Of a stretch of DNA of 64,000 bases, positions 48,940-57,596 are shown in pieces. Source of the DNA: Marinifaba aquimaris. GTDB taxonomy: Bacteria; Pseudomonadota; Gammaproteobacteria; Enterobacterales; Alteromonadaceae. Numbering within the stretch: the first letter of the stretch is position 1; each line of letters begins with the position of its first letter. Both the position numbers and the translations under genes were made by a program. Location: NCBI RefSeq assembly GCF_013328345.1, contig NZ_JABULX010000005.1, positions 62,001-126,000 on the forward strand, written 5' to 3'. The notes below the pieces were generated by a model. That model was not told where the DNA came from and did no database searches. It saw only the letters and a program-made list of their open reading frames with translations.

Positions 48940-49719
48940 TTAGCGATAACAGATATCAAAATAACCCACTTGTGCACCTTCTTTTAATACTCTGCTTAAT
49001 TCATCTAAGGCTTGGCAATGCGCTTTAGTGTTTGAGCCTATGGTGACACTATCTAAATGCGTGTTGCTATATAAAGGTGAGAAATCTTGAATGGGGTTAT
49101 GCGCTAATACCAAGTGTTTTAAGCTGGGTTTGTTGGCTAACGCTTCTACATTTTGTATCTGGTTAGCAAAAAAGTTTAAGTCTTCTAAATTATCGAGTTC
49201 GCTTAATGCACTGATATCGTTGAGCCCACCGCGTATCATAGAAAACCTTTTAAGTGCTTTATTATTTGCTACAGCATTTATATTTGTCAGCGCTGTGCAG
49301 CCTGAACAGTGGATCTCGGTTAATAACGGCGCATTTTCTAAGCCATCTAAGCTCACCAGTTTTTTGTTATCAGCAATATTAATGCTCAATAGTTTAGGGG
49401 CAGCCGATAGGGTAGATAAATCGACTAAGCGATTACTTTGAACTGATAGCGTTTCAAGATTGGGTAAGTGTTCAACCCAAGCTAAAGAGGTTAATCGCTG
49501 TTTGCCACAATAAAGTTTGGTGACTTGCTCAAGGTTTTGTAGCGCATCCTGTCCATAGGCTTTTTTGATACAGCTTTTTACACTGTAACTGAGTTTTACC
49601 TCTGGTTTTTCGTCTTGGTTTGTAGGACGTACACTTTTATTACAAGCAGTTAATGCAAATAGTGATAGGATTAAAACGGCGAACTTTTTGTTAAACATAG
49701 TCAACTTGCTCAATTTCAA
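48940..49719 (-). CDS. Leucine-rich-repeat lipoprotein
   Basis: The 259-aa protein has a lipobox (LSLFALTAC) and about six short internalin-type leucine-rich repeats in the middle (NLETLSVQSNRLVDLSTL, LKRFSMIRGGLNDISAL). The C terminus ends with VGYFDICYR. The start is either 49719 or the second Met at 49698, which leaves a cleaner signal peptide. It is probably anchored in a membrane and binds a protein, but its target is unknown. Confidence 0.75.
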   Translation of the reverse strand: MKLSKLTMFNKKFAVLILSLFALTACNKSVRPTNQDEKPEVKLSYSVKSCIKKAYGQDALQNLEQVTKLYCGKQRLTSLAWVEHLPNLETLSVQSNRLVDLSTLSAAPKLLSINIADNKKLVSLDGLENAPLLTEIHCSGCTALTNINAVANNKALKRFSMIRGGLNDISALSELDNLEDLNFFANQIQNVEALANKPSLKHLVLAHNPIQDFSPLYSNTHLDSVTIGSNTKAHCQALDELSRVLKEGAQVGYFDICYR

Positions 49720-49841
49720 GGCTAGTTTTATTTTGTTGATTAACTAAAGATTCTATCTGTTGGTGAAAATTTGAGTCAATTAATAGTTAACTGAGTTAGT
49801 ACTGATAAGTTAAGTAACGTTTTACTCGTTAGGAAATTCCC

Positions 49842-49982
49842 ATGCGAATGTGTAAAACGTGTCACTATTATCAAGCTAAGCCACAACAGGAAAGCGAAGG
49901 TTTCCACTGTCGTTTAATGCAAAAAGATTTACCTATCAATGCGTTAAGGTTAGATTGCCCTGAACATTTTTTAGTCGATTAA
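49842..49982 (+). CDS. Small Cys-rich protein, 46 aa
   Basis: The ORF begins MRMCKTCHYYQAK and contains four Cys in the pattern C-x2-C-x15-C-x15-C (CKTC, HCRL, LDCPE), like a small zinc-binding domain. A GGA lies about ten bases before the ATG. It is intergenic to the LRR gene and the DinB-like gene, and no family is recognised. The 228 bases after it hold no other gene. Confidence 0.6.
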   Translation: MRMCKTCHYYQAKPQQESEGFHCRLMQKDLPINALRLDCPEHFLVD

Positions 49983-50210
49983 TCAAACTGTCTTATTGGT
50001 ATGATCCAATGATTTAGTTAGGCGTATTTTTCTATAGGTACTAATCTTGTCTTCTTGTGTCGCATTATTTGTAGTTTGGCATGAGATATCGATAGAAAAT
50101 CTCGCTTTTTAGTCATAAAAATTAGCAAAAAAGTTGGCTTAGGTTTATATATAGCGCGGTAAAAAATCGCAATGTGTAATTTATTTTATTTCTGACCCCG
50201 AGAGAGTGCT

Positions 50211-50765
50211 TTGTTAACATCAAACTTTTTATTGCAAGCTAAGTTTAGTCAGCGACTAAACCTACAAATTAATCAGATTGCTAGCCAGTTAACGCTTGTT
50301 CAACTGGAGCATCAGCATGATCAATTTAGCCCGTCAATTTTAAGCATGATGAACCGCATTTTAGCAACAGACATGACTTGGTTAATGCGCTTTGCTTGGC
50401 ATAATAACCATTATCAAGCATTGCTTAAGTTGATGGAGTTCAAGCAACCACAGCGCGAAGATGAAATTCTGTATTTAAATCACGGCTTACTTGCTTCTGT
50501 TCGCAAACAAATTGATACCCAAGTGGTTAAATGGTTAGCTGATGAAGCAAAAGACCAAGACTTTTCAATGCCTTTAGCGTTTCGTGATGCTCTAGGTCAA
50601 CGTCACCAATATCCACTTGGTCAGTTAGTGTGCCACTGGTTTAATTTGCAAACTCAGCTGTATGGTGAATTGAAAATCGTACTCGCTCAGCAAAACTTCA
50701 GCCTAGACAACACCATAGTGCTGACTGACTTGGTGCTATCGAATAAACATGCTGTTGGTCAGTAA
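50211..50765 (+). CDS. DinB-family protein with lost metal ligands
   Basis: The 184-aa protein follows the DinB/YfiT fold layout: SMMNRILATDMTWLMRF near residue 45, PLGQLVCHWFNLQTQLYGEL near residue 134, and LTDLVLSNK at the end. In active members the motifs read NHxL and HLFNHQTHHRG. Here the first His is Arg and the HxxxH pair is Leu/Leu or Gln, so a metal-dependent thiol transferase activity is unlikely. It starts with TTG behind GAGAGAG. A terminator follows. Confidence 0.75.
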   Translation: MLTSNFLLQAKFSQRLNLQINQIASQLTLVQLEHQHDQFSPSILSMMNRILATDMTWLMRFAWHNNHYQALLKLMEFKQPQREDEILYLNHGLLASVRKQIDTQVVKWLADEAKDQDFSMPLAFRDALGQRHQYPLGQLVCHWFNLQTQLYGELKIVLAQQNFSLDNTIVLTDLVLSNKHAVGQ

Positions 50766-50791
50766 ATCAGTCGACTGCGAGTTGTTAATAC

Positions 50792-50815
50792 AAAAGCCTG
50801 CATCAGCAGGCTTTT
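50792..50815 (+). terminator. Terminator of the DinB-like gene
   Basis: AAAAGCCTGC (50792-50801) pairs with GCAGGCTTTT (50806-50815) around ATCA, followed by further T. Confidence 0.9.
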
Positions 50816-50908
50816 TTGATCCAGATTAAAAAATCATCAATACCGTTAGAAAAAAGTGTAATTATCGCCAATACTAATAAGCTCACTCTTTTAGCAAGGA
50901 ACTTGGCT

Positions 50909-51304
50909 ATGACTTCACTTACACGAGGTATTCATCATATAGGTTTAACGGTTCAGTACTTAGAACGCAGTGCACATTTCTTTACTCAGGTTTTAGGTTG
51001 GCAAGAGGTCAAACGCAATCCTGATTACCCGGCAATTTATGTCACTGACGGAGATATTTTACTGACGCTTTGGCAAGTACAAACGGACGCGCCAACTTCA
51101 TTTGACCGCAAGACACAAGTGGGCTTGCACCACCTCGCTTTAAAAGTGGATTCAGCTGAAAAGTTAGATGAAATTTTTGAGTTACTGATCACAGAACAAT
51201 TAAAAGTGGAGTTTCCACCTAAGCCTGTTTGCCAAGGCCCGGAAAAACACATGATGTGTTATGAGCCAAGTGGTATTAGAATTGAGATTTTTTGGCCTGG
51301 CTAG
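50909..51304 (+). CDS. VOC-superfamily (glyoxalase/dioxygenase-like) protein
   Basis: The 131-aa protein has paired beta-alpha-beta-beta-beta modules. The N-terminal IHHIGLTVQYLERSAHFFTQ and the LGWQEV segment carry one metal-ligand His. LHHLALKVDS in the middle provides another, and the C-terminal YEPSGIRIEIFWPG a conserved Glu. I chose ATG 50909, nine bases after AAGGA, over the in-frame start at 50816. The substrate is unknown. Confidence 0.85.
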   Translation: MTSLTRGIHHIGLTVQYLERSAHFFTQVLGWQEVKRNPDYPAIYVTDGDILLTLWQVQTDAPTSFDRKTQVGLHHLALKVDSAEKLDEIFELLITEQLKVEFPPKPVCQGPEKHMMCYEPSGIRIEIFWPG

Positions 51305-51332
51305 CAGCATTTGAAATTGACTAATTCTTTTA

Positions 51333-52868
51333 TCATAGCTCCCTTATTCCAAGTTTAGAATCTAGAGTATAAGGGGCTTGTTTAAGTTTAGAATGATCAT
51401 GATTTAATATCGATTTAGATCTATCTATTTGTTTGGCGTCAATTTTTACCCACTGGGCAAAAGTATGGGGAAAATCTCTTAAAAAATATGTCTTATCAAT
51501 AACTCGATAAGAGTCTTGCGTATCTGTTATGAAGAAAAATGGAACATCGACAGCTTTTTCTGAAAATAGTTTACCAACGCCATGCTTTAAGTATGGTTTA
51601 GTTTGAGCAGTAACCAGTCCATGATCAGAAAAATAAACAATAGAATGGCTTAGTAATTCCGTTTTCAAAATACTTTGAATAGTTGATATCAGCTCAAATG
51701 TTTGGAGAATACTATTGTCATAGCATTCTAGTTCCTCAACCTGATTACTTTTTTTAAGTTTATTTTTTCCAAACGTTACTCTGCTACAAAAATCTGGATG
51801 TGAACCAATGGTATGTATAAAGATAACTTTGGGTTTTGATTCGCGGTTATGAATGATTTCTTTAAAGGTATCTAAAAGTTCAAAGTCACTTTTTTGTATA
51901 GAGTTTGATTGATTCACATTTGTGTAACTATCTGCTCGTTTAGCTATTATGTTTACTGCGGAAGCATGTTTGCCAATACTTTCCTGATTAGATAACCAAA
52001 ATGTAGAGAAGCCAGCTGCTTTTGAAAGATCAACAATATTCAGATTAAAATTGACGTCTTTGTAGTTGTTTATTGCTAAAACTCTGGGTATGGATACTCT
52101 AGTTATTACTGATGGAGCGATCGCCTGTTTGACCACTGTATAATTGTTTAGCTCTTTAATATCTTGAGTTGTATTTCTGTTATAGCCATAAAACCTAAAT
52201 TTATCTCTTCTTGCTGATTCACCTATTACAACAACATAAATATCTTTTTGAATACCTTGATTTGATACATCTAACCAATCAGATTTCACATGCTTTAATT
52301 GTTCATTTTCTATTTTTTTATAATGACGATAATCTTGTATAGATATAAAAGGATTGGTAAAAATATTTTTCTTAAGTAACTGAAATCCATTTTTAATAGA
52401 ATGGTGGGAGTAGAGTATTATTGTTAATAAGACAAAAGGGAGGGTGAAGCAAAGTTTAGAACCAAAGCTGAGGTTGGCAATTAACTGATCAGCCTTTGTG
52501 ATAACAACTATAAAAATGATGATTAGAACTATTGTAAAAGTGATTAGCAATTTACTAGTAGATTGAAAAAATTCTAATGCTTCTGTTCTATTGGTCTCTA
52601 CGATTGATGCTATGACTCCTACATCCATAGATCCGTAATTTATAGAGTAATATAGGTTAAACCCGTAAATAAGAGATAAAGTTAAATAGATCGGTAATTT
52701 AAATATACTTTTGTTTAGTGCAAAAAAAGCTATAAGGATACTCAAACTGTATGTTGTATTTAAGAATACGCCGCCTAAGCTTCTCCCTTGGTTTATGGTT
52801 AGCAGTAAAATACAAAAAAATAGAATTGATATGTAAATGAGGGCTTTTTTAATTAGTAGGTGTTGCAT
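51333..52868 (-). CDS. Phosphoethanolamine transferase-like membrane enzyme
   Basis: The 511-aa protein has about five membrane helices at the N terminus and a periplasmic sulfatase-fold domain. Family features are VVVIGESARRDKFRFYGYNR with the first metal ligand, SVITRVSIPRVL around the expected catalytic Thr, and the YFSDHGL metal motif near residue 405. Such enzymes add phosphoethanolamine to lipid A or other glycans. It overlaps the GDPD-like gene upstream by 16 bases, so the two are coupled. Base composition is much more A+T rich than the neighbours. Confidence 0.75.
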   Translation of the reverse strand: MQHLLIKKALIYISILFFCILLLTINQGRSLGGVFLNTTYSLSILIAFFALNKSIFKLPIYLTLSLIYGFNLYYSINYGSMDVGVIASIVETNRTEALEFFQSTSKLLITFTIVLIIIFIVVITKADQLIANLSFGSKLCFTLPFVLLTIILYSHHSIKNGFQLLKKNIFTNPFISIQDYRHYKKIENEQLKHVKSDWLDVSNQGIQKDIYVVVIGESARRDKFRFYGYNRNTTQDIKELNNYTVVKQAIAPSVITRVSIPRVLAINNYKDVNFNLNIVDLSKAAGFSTFWLSNQESIGKHASAVNIIAKRADSYTNVNQSNSIQKSDFELLDTFKEIIHNRESKPKVIFIHTIGSHPDFCSRVTFGKNKLKKSNQVEELECYDNSILQTFELISTIQSILKTELLSHSIVYFSDHGLVTAQTKPYLKHGVGKLFSEKAVDVPFFFITDTQDSYRVIDKTYFLRDFPHTFAQWVKIDAKQIDRSKSILNHDHSKLKQAPYTLDSKLGIREL

Positions 52869-54082
52869 TTTTCACCTTTTGCAATGCAGGATTTGTTTTT
52901 TAAGCTCCAATAATCTGTATAAAAGGCCGAAGCAGTTACCCCTAGATTGTCCCTAATATAATTGTCATTATTAGATGTATACACTAAGCTGAAAAAACCC
53001 GCTTTAATGAGGTCTTGAGCTTTGTTTTTAGCAAACTTTTCTTCTAATAACTTTGAACTAAAAGTTATTGTTTTTATTTTATTTCTTGTTAAATACTGTT
53101 TCAAATCCTTTCTTGTGAAGTCTTTCAAATTTAGTGCCACATATTTTAAGTTTGCTTCTTGAGCTTTTTTACACTCATAAAGATCAAAGCACTCGACAAT
53201 TACTCTGTTAAGAAATTTAAATGATTTTGCAAGTAGTTTGTAGTCTCTTGTTTTGTCTGTAATTAGTATTAAGTCAGGATGATTTTCAAAAATTACATTC
53301 AAGTCAAATATATCAACTGGATAAAAACGACTCCTTAATCGATATTTTTTAAAATCATCATACGATATGGAAGCATTTGTTGAATCGTTTGTGATTTTTA
53401 AGGATTTTTTTAATTTTTTCCATGTATGCGCGCCAATCAAAATACCATCTGACGTTGTTTTTAAATCGATCTCAATTAATTTTTTTCCATCATTTATGCT
53501 ATTGAAAATAGCTTGTCGACTGTTGGTGTATGATTGAAATTTACTGTCCGTGGTTTTTATTGAGCCACCAGCATGAGCTATCACCGAGTTACTACTCCCG
53601 TAGCTTACGTTTTCGAATAATTTATTTAAAGTTTGTTCTCGATTGTTTGCCACGGAAGAATGCTCTTTAACATATGTTCTATTAACATGAATCATATTGC
53701 TGACGATATTTCTGGAAATGTCGTAAAAAGAATAAGCAAATGTTCCTTCAAATGGAGCTATGAACAATAAACATAAAATGTATATTCTCTTAATTTTTTT
53801 AATATGTAGGGTTAAGAGTTTTGAAAAGGTTAGTAAGGTTATAGTGTAAAAAATAACTTCGAATTGAACCCTATCAAGATTGTATAGAGCATCTTCAAAC
53901 TCAAAATATCCTAATGAGGAGCTGTGTATTGTTAGAGCGTATATTTGAAGGTACGAGTAGCAAAATAATAGAGAGAATATAAACTTTTCTAATTTACTGT
54001 TTAGTGCAATTGAAATATTCATTTTACACACAAGTAACACCGTCAAAGGCAGAATTAGTAAGTTAAGTAGTCCTAGGGCCAT
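52853..54082 (-). CDS. Membrane-anchored GDPD-like phosphodiesterase
   Basis: The 409-aa protein has about four N-terminal membrane helices (residues 1-125) and then a glycerophosphodiester-phosphodiesterase-like barrel. IAHAGGSIKTTD holds the first catalytic His, LIEIDLKTTSDG the Glu/Asp pair, and ILIGAHTW the second His. It may cleave glycerophosphodiesters in the periplasm or remodel lipids. It is coupled to a phosphoethanolamine-transferase-like gene and is very A+T rich. Confidence 0.72.
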   Translation of the reverse strand: MALGLLNLLILPLTVLLVCKMNISIALNSKLEKFIFSLLFCYSYLQIYALTIHSSSLGYFEFEDALYNLDRVQFEVIFYTITLLTFSKLLTLHIKKIKRIYILCLLFIAPFEGTFAYSFYDISRNIVSNMIHVNRTYVKEHSSVANNREQTLNKLFENVSYGSSNSVIAHAGGSIKTTDSKFQSYTNSRQAIFNSINDGKKLIEIDLKTTSDGILIGAHTWKKLKKSLKITNDSTNASISYDDFKKYRLRSRFYPVDIFDLNVIFENHPDLILITDKTRDYKLLAKSFKFLNRVIVECFDLYECKKAQEANLKYVALNLKDFTRKDLKQYLTRNKIKTITFSSKLLEEKFAKNKAQDLIKAGFFSLVYTSNNDNYIRDNLGVTASAFYTDYWSLKNKSCIAKGEKCNTY

Positions 54083-54162
54083 TTAAAAATTACTCGTTTC
54101 CATATAGTTATTTTCTATTTTAAACTCGCCGATATTTAATTTTACTGTTTTTAATAATAAAG

Positions 54163-54972
54163 ATGAAATTAACTGTTCATTTTATTGATGCGTTTAGCAA
54201 AAAGCAGTTTCAAGGTAATGCTGCTGCAGTGATTATTACTGAGCATTGGTTAGCTGACGACACAATGCAAGCCATTGCAACTGAGAATAATCTCTCTGAA
54301 ACTGCTTTTATCGTTCCTTTACCGGACGGTCGTTATCATATTCGTTGGTTTTCACCATTAACCGAAATTGATTTTTGTGGCCATGCTACGCTCGCATCGG
54401 CCTTTGTTTTATTTCAGCAATTTCCTCATTTAGCACAAGTTGATATTTTCGCCGAAGCGGTTGGTAATATGCCCGTGTTAGCTAAATCAGACGGTGCAAT
54501 TGAAATGTGTTTTCCAAACCGGGCCCCTGAGTTACTTGATGATGTCCCCAACTCATTATTAGCAGGTTTATCGATTGCACCTGCAAAGGTTTTGAGAAAC
54601 CAGCAAGCTTATTTTGCCGTTTATGCTAATCAAGCCGATGTTATTGCATTGCAAACTGATAATCAGGCTTTAATGCAATTGGCGCCTTTTGATGTTGTGG
54701 CCACAGCAGCTGCAGATATAGAGAGTGAATTTGACTTTGTTTCTCGATACTTTTGGCCAGCTAATGGCAGTGATGAAGACCCTGTTACTGGTTCTATACA
54801 TACTGGTTTAGCACCATTTTGGGCCGCTCAGTTAGATAAGCCTGATTTAGTTGCTTATCAAGCTTCAAAACGCGGTGGAACCCTTTATTGCCAGGTATCA
54901 GAAGATAAGGTCACTATTTCTGGATACGCTGTTCGTTACTTAACCGGTGAAATTGAGTTAACCCATTTGTAA
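54163..54972 (+). CDS. PhzF-family isomerase
   Basis: The 269-aa protein matches the PhzF/diaminopimelate-epimerase-like fold: FIDAFSKKQFQGNAAAVI at the N terminus, ATENNLSETAFIVP with the catalytic-type Glu near residue 45, FCGHATLASA near residue 70, and GSDEDPVTGSIHTGLAPFWA near residue 200. The substrate is not known; no phenazine genes are present. It is transcribed divergently from the GDPD-like gene. Confidence 0.9.
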   Translation: MKLTVHFIDAFSKKQFQGNAAAVIITEHWLADDTMQAIATENNLSETAFIVPLPDGRYHIRWFSPLTEIDFCGHATLASAFVLFQQFPHLAQVDIFAEAVGNMPVLAKSDGAIEMCFPNRAPELLDDVPNSLLAGLSIAPAKVLRNQQAYFAVYANQADVIALQTDNQALMQLAPFDVVATAAADIESEFDFVSRYFWPANGSDEDPVTGSIHTGLAPFWAAQLDKPDLVAYQASKRGGTLYCQVSEDKVTISGYAVRYLTGEIELTHL

Positions 54973-55086
54973 TCAATAAATTCCGTTACTGGTCGCAATT
55001 ACGGGCGAGCTTTAACTCAGGTCTCTTTACAACCTGGTTGTTGTTGGCTAAAAAGTGCTTGGTTCCATCAATTTAATTCAAAAACT

Positions 55087-55542
55087 ATGAAATTATCTTA
55101 CTCTGCAAACAAATGTTTGGTGCTTGCTGCTATTGGTAGTGGGCTTGCAGCATTATTACATTTAGCTTGTATTGCTATCGGCCCTGAAGCATACCGCTTT
55201 TTAGGTGCAGGGGAGCAAATGGCTGAAATGGCACAAAGAGGTGATTGGTATCCGGGGATCGTTACTTTAGTGATCTCTTTGGTGCTGTTTGTTTGGTCAC
55301 TGTATGCGCTATCTGGTGCCAAACTGATTCGTCCATTACCACTGTTGAAAACCGTGCTTTGCCTTATCGCCCTGATTTATATGGCACGCGGTTTAGGTTT
55401 TGTCGTTTTGGTCGATTATTTTCCAGAGAATAGTTTGAATTTTTGGTTGATTAGCTCGGGTATTTGTTTAGTCATTGGTTCTTTATATACCGTCGGCTTA
55501 TTACAATCTTGGTCAAAACTAAGCAACAAACTTTGTCATTAA
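55087..55542 (+). CDS. Hypothetical four-helix membrane protein
   Basis: The 151-aa protein has four hydrophobic segments (near residues 9-28, 55-75, 85-110 and 120-142), with YRFLGAGEQMAEMAQRG between the first two. I recognise only a general resemblance to small uncharacterised membrane families. It lies between phzF and the terminator at 55560. Confidence 0.7.
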   Translation: MKLSYSANKCLVLAAIGSGLAALLHLACIAIGPEAYRFLGAGEQMAEMAQRGDWYPGIVTLVISLVLFVWSLYALSGAKLIRPLPLLKTVLCLIALIYMARGLGFVVLVDYFPENSLNFWLISSGICLVIGSLYTVGLLQSWSKLSNKLCH

Positions 55543-55559
55543 CTTTAGCTTTAAACTGC

Positions 55560-55585
55560 AAAAGGCCGTGTTAACACGGCCTTTT
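55560..55585. terminator. Bidirectional terminator
   Basis: AAAAGGCCGTG (55560-55570) pairs with CACGGCCTTTT (55575-55585) around TTAA, followed by T. It lies between the convergent membrane-protein gene and the SemiSWEET gene. Confidence 0.88.
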
Positions 55586-55589
55586 TACT

Positions 55590-55874
55590 TTAAAGCACAG
55601 CCAGTAACAGCCCTGCTTGTAGCGCCAATGCGATGGCGTTAGTAATAATGATAGCGGCGCGTTTAAAAAACAAACCATAGGCAAACCAAAAGCCAAAAAC
55701 CAGTAAGTAACCCAGTACAAAACTGATGGATAAACTACTTTCTCCTGTTCTTTGCCATTCACTGATCACTTGAGTTGATTGGGCAAAGCAGCCCATTAAC
55801 CCTACTAATATGCCCATTAAATCCCAGCGTTGTTCTGCACTGAGTTGGTTGATGTTAAATAGATTGGCGATCAT
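55590..55874 (-). CDS. SemiSWEET sugar transporter
   Basis: The 94-aa protein has three membrane helices and PQ-loop/MtN3 features: GILVGLMGCFAQSTQVISEW in helix 1, SSLSISFVLGYLLVFGFWFAY in helix 2, and ITNAIALALQAGLLLAVL in helix 3. SemiSWEETs dimerise to form a sugar uniporter. It overlaps the HAD phosphatase gene by four bases (ATGA), so the pair is coupled, and the regulator upstream is divergent. Confidence 0.85.
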   Translation of the reverse strand: MIANLFNINQLSAEQRWDLMGILVGLMGCFAQSTQVISEWQRTGESSLSISFVLGYLLVFGFWFAYGLFFKRAAIIITNAIALALQAGLLLAVL

Positions 55875-56548
55875 GCTGTGGCTACCTGCAAACTGAATGG
55901 TTGATGTGACAATTGACTTTTTATTTCTTGATAACTGTTGATGCGGCCAATGATTCTGGGGTGTTTAATGTCTACGTGATCACCAATGACAATGACATCA
56001 CAGCCTGCTAGTAATGCGCCTTTAACGCCATTATGTGAATCTTCAAACACTAAACATTGATTTGTCGGTTGGTTTAATGCCTGAGCTGCAAGCTCAAAGT
56101 GCTCTGGATCTGGTTTACCACGGGTTACTTGATCACCGGTAATGAAAACATCAGGTTCTGGTAATTGAGCGGCATTTAACCTAACACCAGCAACAGGTAC
56201 TGGGCTTGATGTTGCAATACCCCATGGTTTTTCTATTTGATTGAGAAATTGCAGTAATTGATTTGCCCCAGCGATTTCAACAATACCTGTTGTGACCACT
56301 GCTTCTTGGCTGACAAAGTCGTCTTGCTCTTTTTGCGCATCTAAGTGCGGGGCGAAGCTGGGAATTATATCGAGAAGCCGACTGCCGTGACAGGTTTTTA
56401 GTACAAACTCTAAATCGAGCCCGTGTTTTTGACACCAAACTTTACTGACTTTGCGGATCGCTTCAGTTGAATCGAGCAAGGTACCGTCCATATCAAAGAT
56501 AAAAGCGGCATAGCGATTTAACAGGCTTTCTAACTCAAGGTTTTCCAT
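55871..56548 (-). CDS. HAD-family sugar phosphatase
   Basis: The 225-aa protein has the HAD motif FIFDMDGTLLDSTEA, a CHGSR cap helix, ATSSPVPV near residue 115, GKPDPEHFELAA near residue 146, and VFEDSHNGVKGA. It is similar to YfbT/YniC-type sugar phosphatases. I chose ATG 56548 (MENLELESL) over 56566. It is coupled to the SemiSWEET gene, which suggests removal of phosphate before sugar efflux or after uptake. Confidence 0.87.
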   Translation of the reverse strand: MENLELESLLNRYAAFIFDMDGTLLDSTEAIRKVSKVWCQKHGLDLEFVLKTCHGSRLLDIIPSFAPHLDAQKEQDDFVSQEAVVTTGIVEIAGANQLLQFLNQIEKPWGIATSSPVPVAGVRLNAAQLPEPDVFITGDQVTRGKPDPEHFELAAQALNQPTNQCLVFEDSHNGVKGALLAGCDVIVIGDHVDIKHPRIIGRINSYQEIKSQLSHQPFSLQVATA

Positions 56549-56703
56549 AATTGACTCCGTATGCATTTATTTTGAGTGTTAGTGCATGATTTTGTCTTTT
56601 TTTTTGTAAAAAACGCTTATTAATGCATTTGTGTGCATAAAATAACCTTGAGTTCGGATAAAGATCAAGTAAAATCGGCAAAAAAATGCAGGCTTTGTTT
56701 TTA

Positions 56704-56722
56704 ATCATGCAATATCATGCAA
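56704..56722. promoter_or_regulatory. Direct-repeat operator candidate
   Basis: ATCATGCAA occurs twice (56704-56712 and 56714-56722) with a 10-base period, between the divergent sugar phosphatase and DeoR-type genes. Another TGCAT-containing stretch lies near 56620-56640. Repeats at helical period near a DeoR gene suggest an operator. Confidence 0.5.
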
Positions 56723-56755
56723 CTTGTTTAGTATTTTCTGAGATTTGAGGTAGCC

Positions 56756-57514
56756 ATGTTACTAGCCGAACGCCAAAACTATATTTTAGAGCAGCTCAAT
56801 ACCAAAGGGCGGGTATCTGCAACCGATCTGGCTAATGAATTGGCTGTATCAGAAGACACGGTTCGACGTGATCTCAATAAATTGTCTGACATGAAGTTAC
56901 TAAGACGCGTACATGGCGGTGCTTTACCATTGCAACTTGAAGTGCCGGATTATGCCGATAGGTTAGAAAAACGTAACCCAAACAAGCAAAAGCTGGCACG
57001 TGAAGCCGTTAAATATATCGAACCTAATCAAACCATTATGCTGAACTCAGGTGAAACCTGCCGCTACATTGCGATGGCCTTACCGCGAGACCTACCATTA
57101 ACTGTTGTCAGTGCATGCCCATTAATTGCTTGTGAATTAGCACATCACGATAAAATTGATGTGATTTTGTTGGGCGGAACATTTTTCAAACCTGCATTAA
57201 GGTGTTTAGGCACAATCGCCGCCGATATGATTCGAAAAATGCGTTTTGATATTTGTTTTATGGGCTTGTGCGCTTTGCATCCTGAACGTGGTTTTTCAGC
57301 TAAATATATCGAAGAAGCAGAGATTATGCGGGTGACGATTGAACAAGCTGATCGCACGATAGTGATGGGCGGTCATACGCGTTTGGGGAAAGTATCAAGT
57401 CATCAAGTGGTGTCAATTCACGAACTCGATTTATTAATTACTAATGATTTAGCTGAGCAAACCGTGCTGGATGCGTTTGGCAAGCAAGGTTTAGAAATTG
57501 TCCAGATAAGTTAA
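56756..57514 (+). CDS. DeoR/GlpR-family transcriptional regulator
   Basis: The 252-aa protein has the N-terminal winged helix-turn-helix (RVSATDLANELAVSEDTVRRDLNKL) and the C-terminal sugar-phosphate-binding domain with VILLGGTFFKPALRCLG near residue 140 and DICFMGLCALH near residue 163. It is expected to repress the divergent sugar phosphatase/SemiSWEET pair and to respond to a sugar phosphate. Confidence 0.9.
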   Translation: MLLAERQNYILEQLNTKGRVSATDLANELAVSEDTVRRDLNKLSDMKLLRRVHGGALPLQLEVPDYADRLEKRNPNKQKLAREAVKYIEPNQTIMLNSGETCRYIAMALPRDLPLTVVSACPLIACELAHHDKIDVILLGGTFFKPALRCLGTIAADMIRKMRFDICFMGLCALHPERGFSAKYIEEAEIMRVTIEQADRTIVMGGHTRLGKVSSHQVVSIHELDLLITNDLAEQTVLDAFGKQGLEIVQIS

Positions 57515-57596
57515 GTTAAAAGCGCCGGCCTCGCTTGTGATTTAACTCAAGCAAAACAATACTTAAAGCAATTGATGATCAGGCTAGGTGCAAACC

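Noticed and set aside
55571-55762. 63-aa ORF overlapping the SemiSWEET gene
   Set aside because: It is an out-of-frame shadow; the SemiSWEET frame has the family signature.
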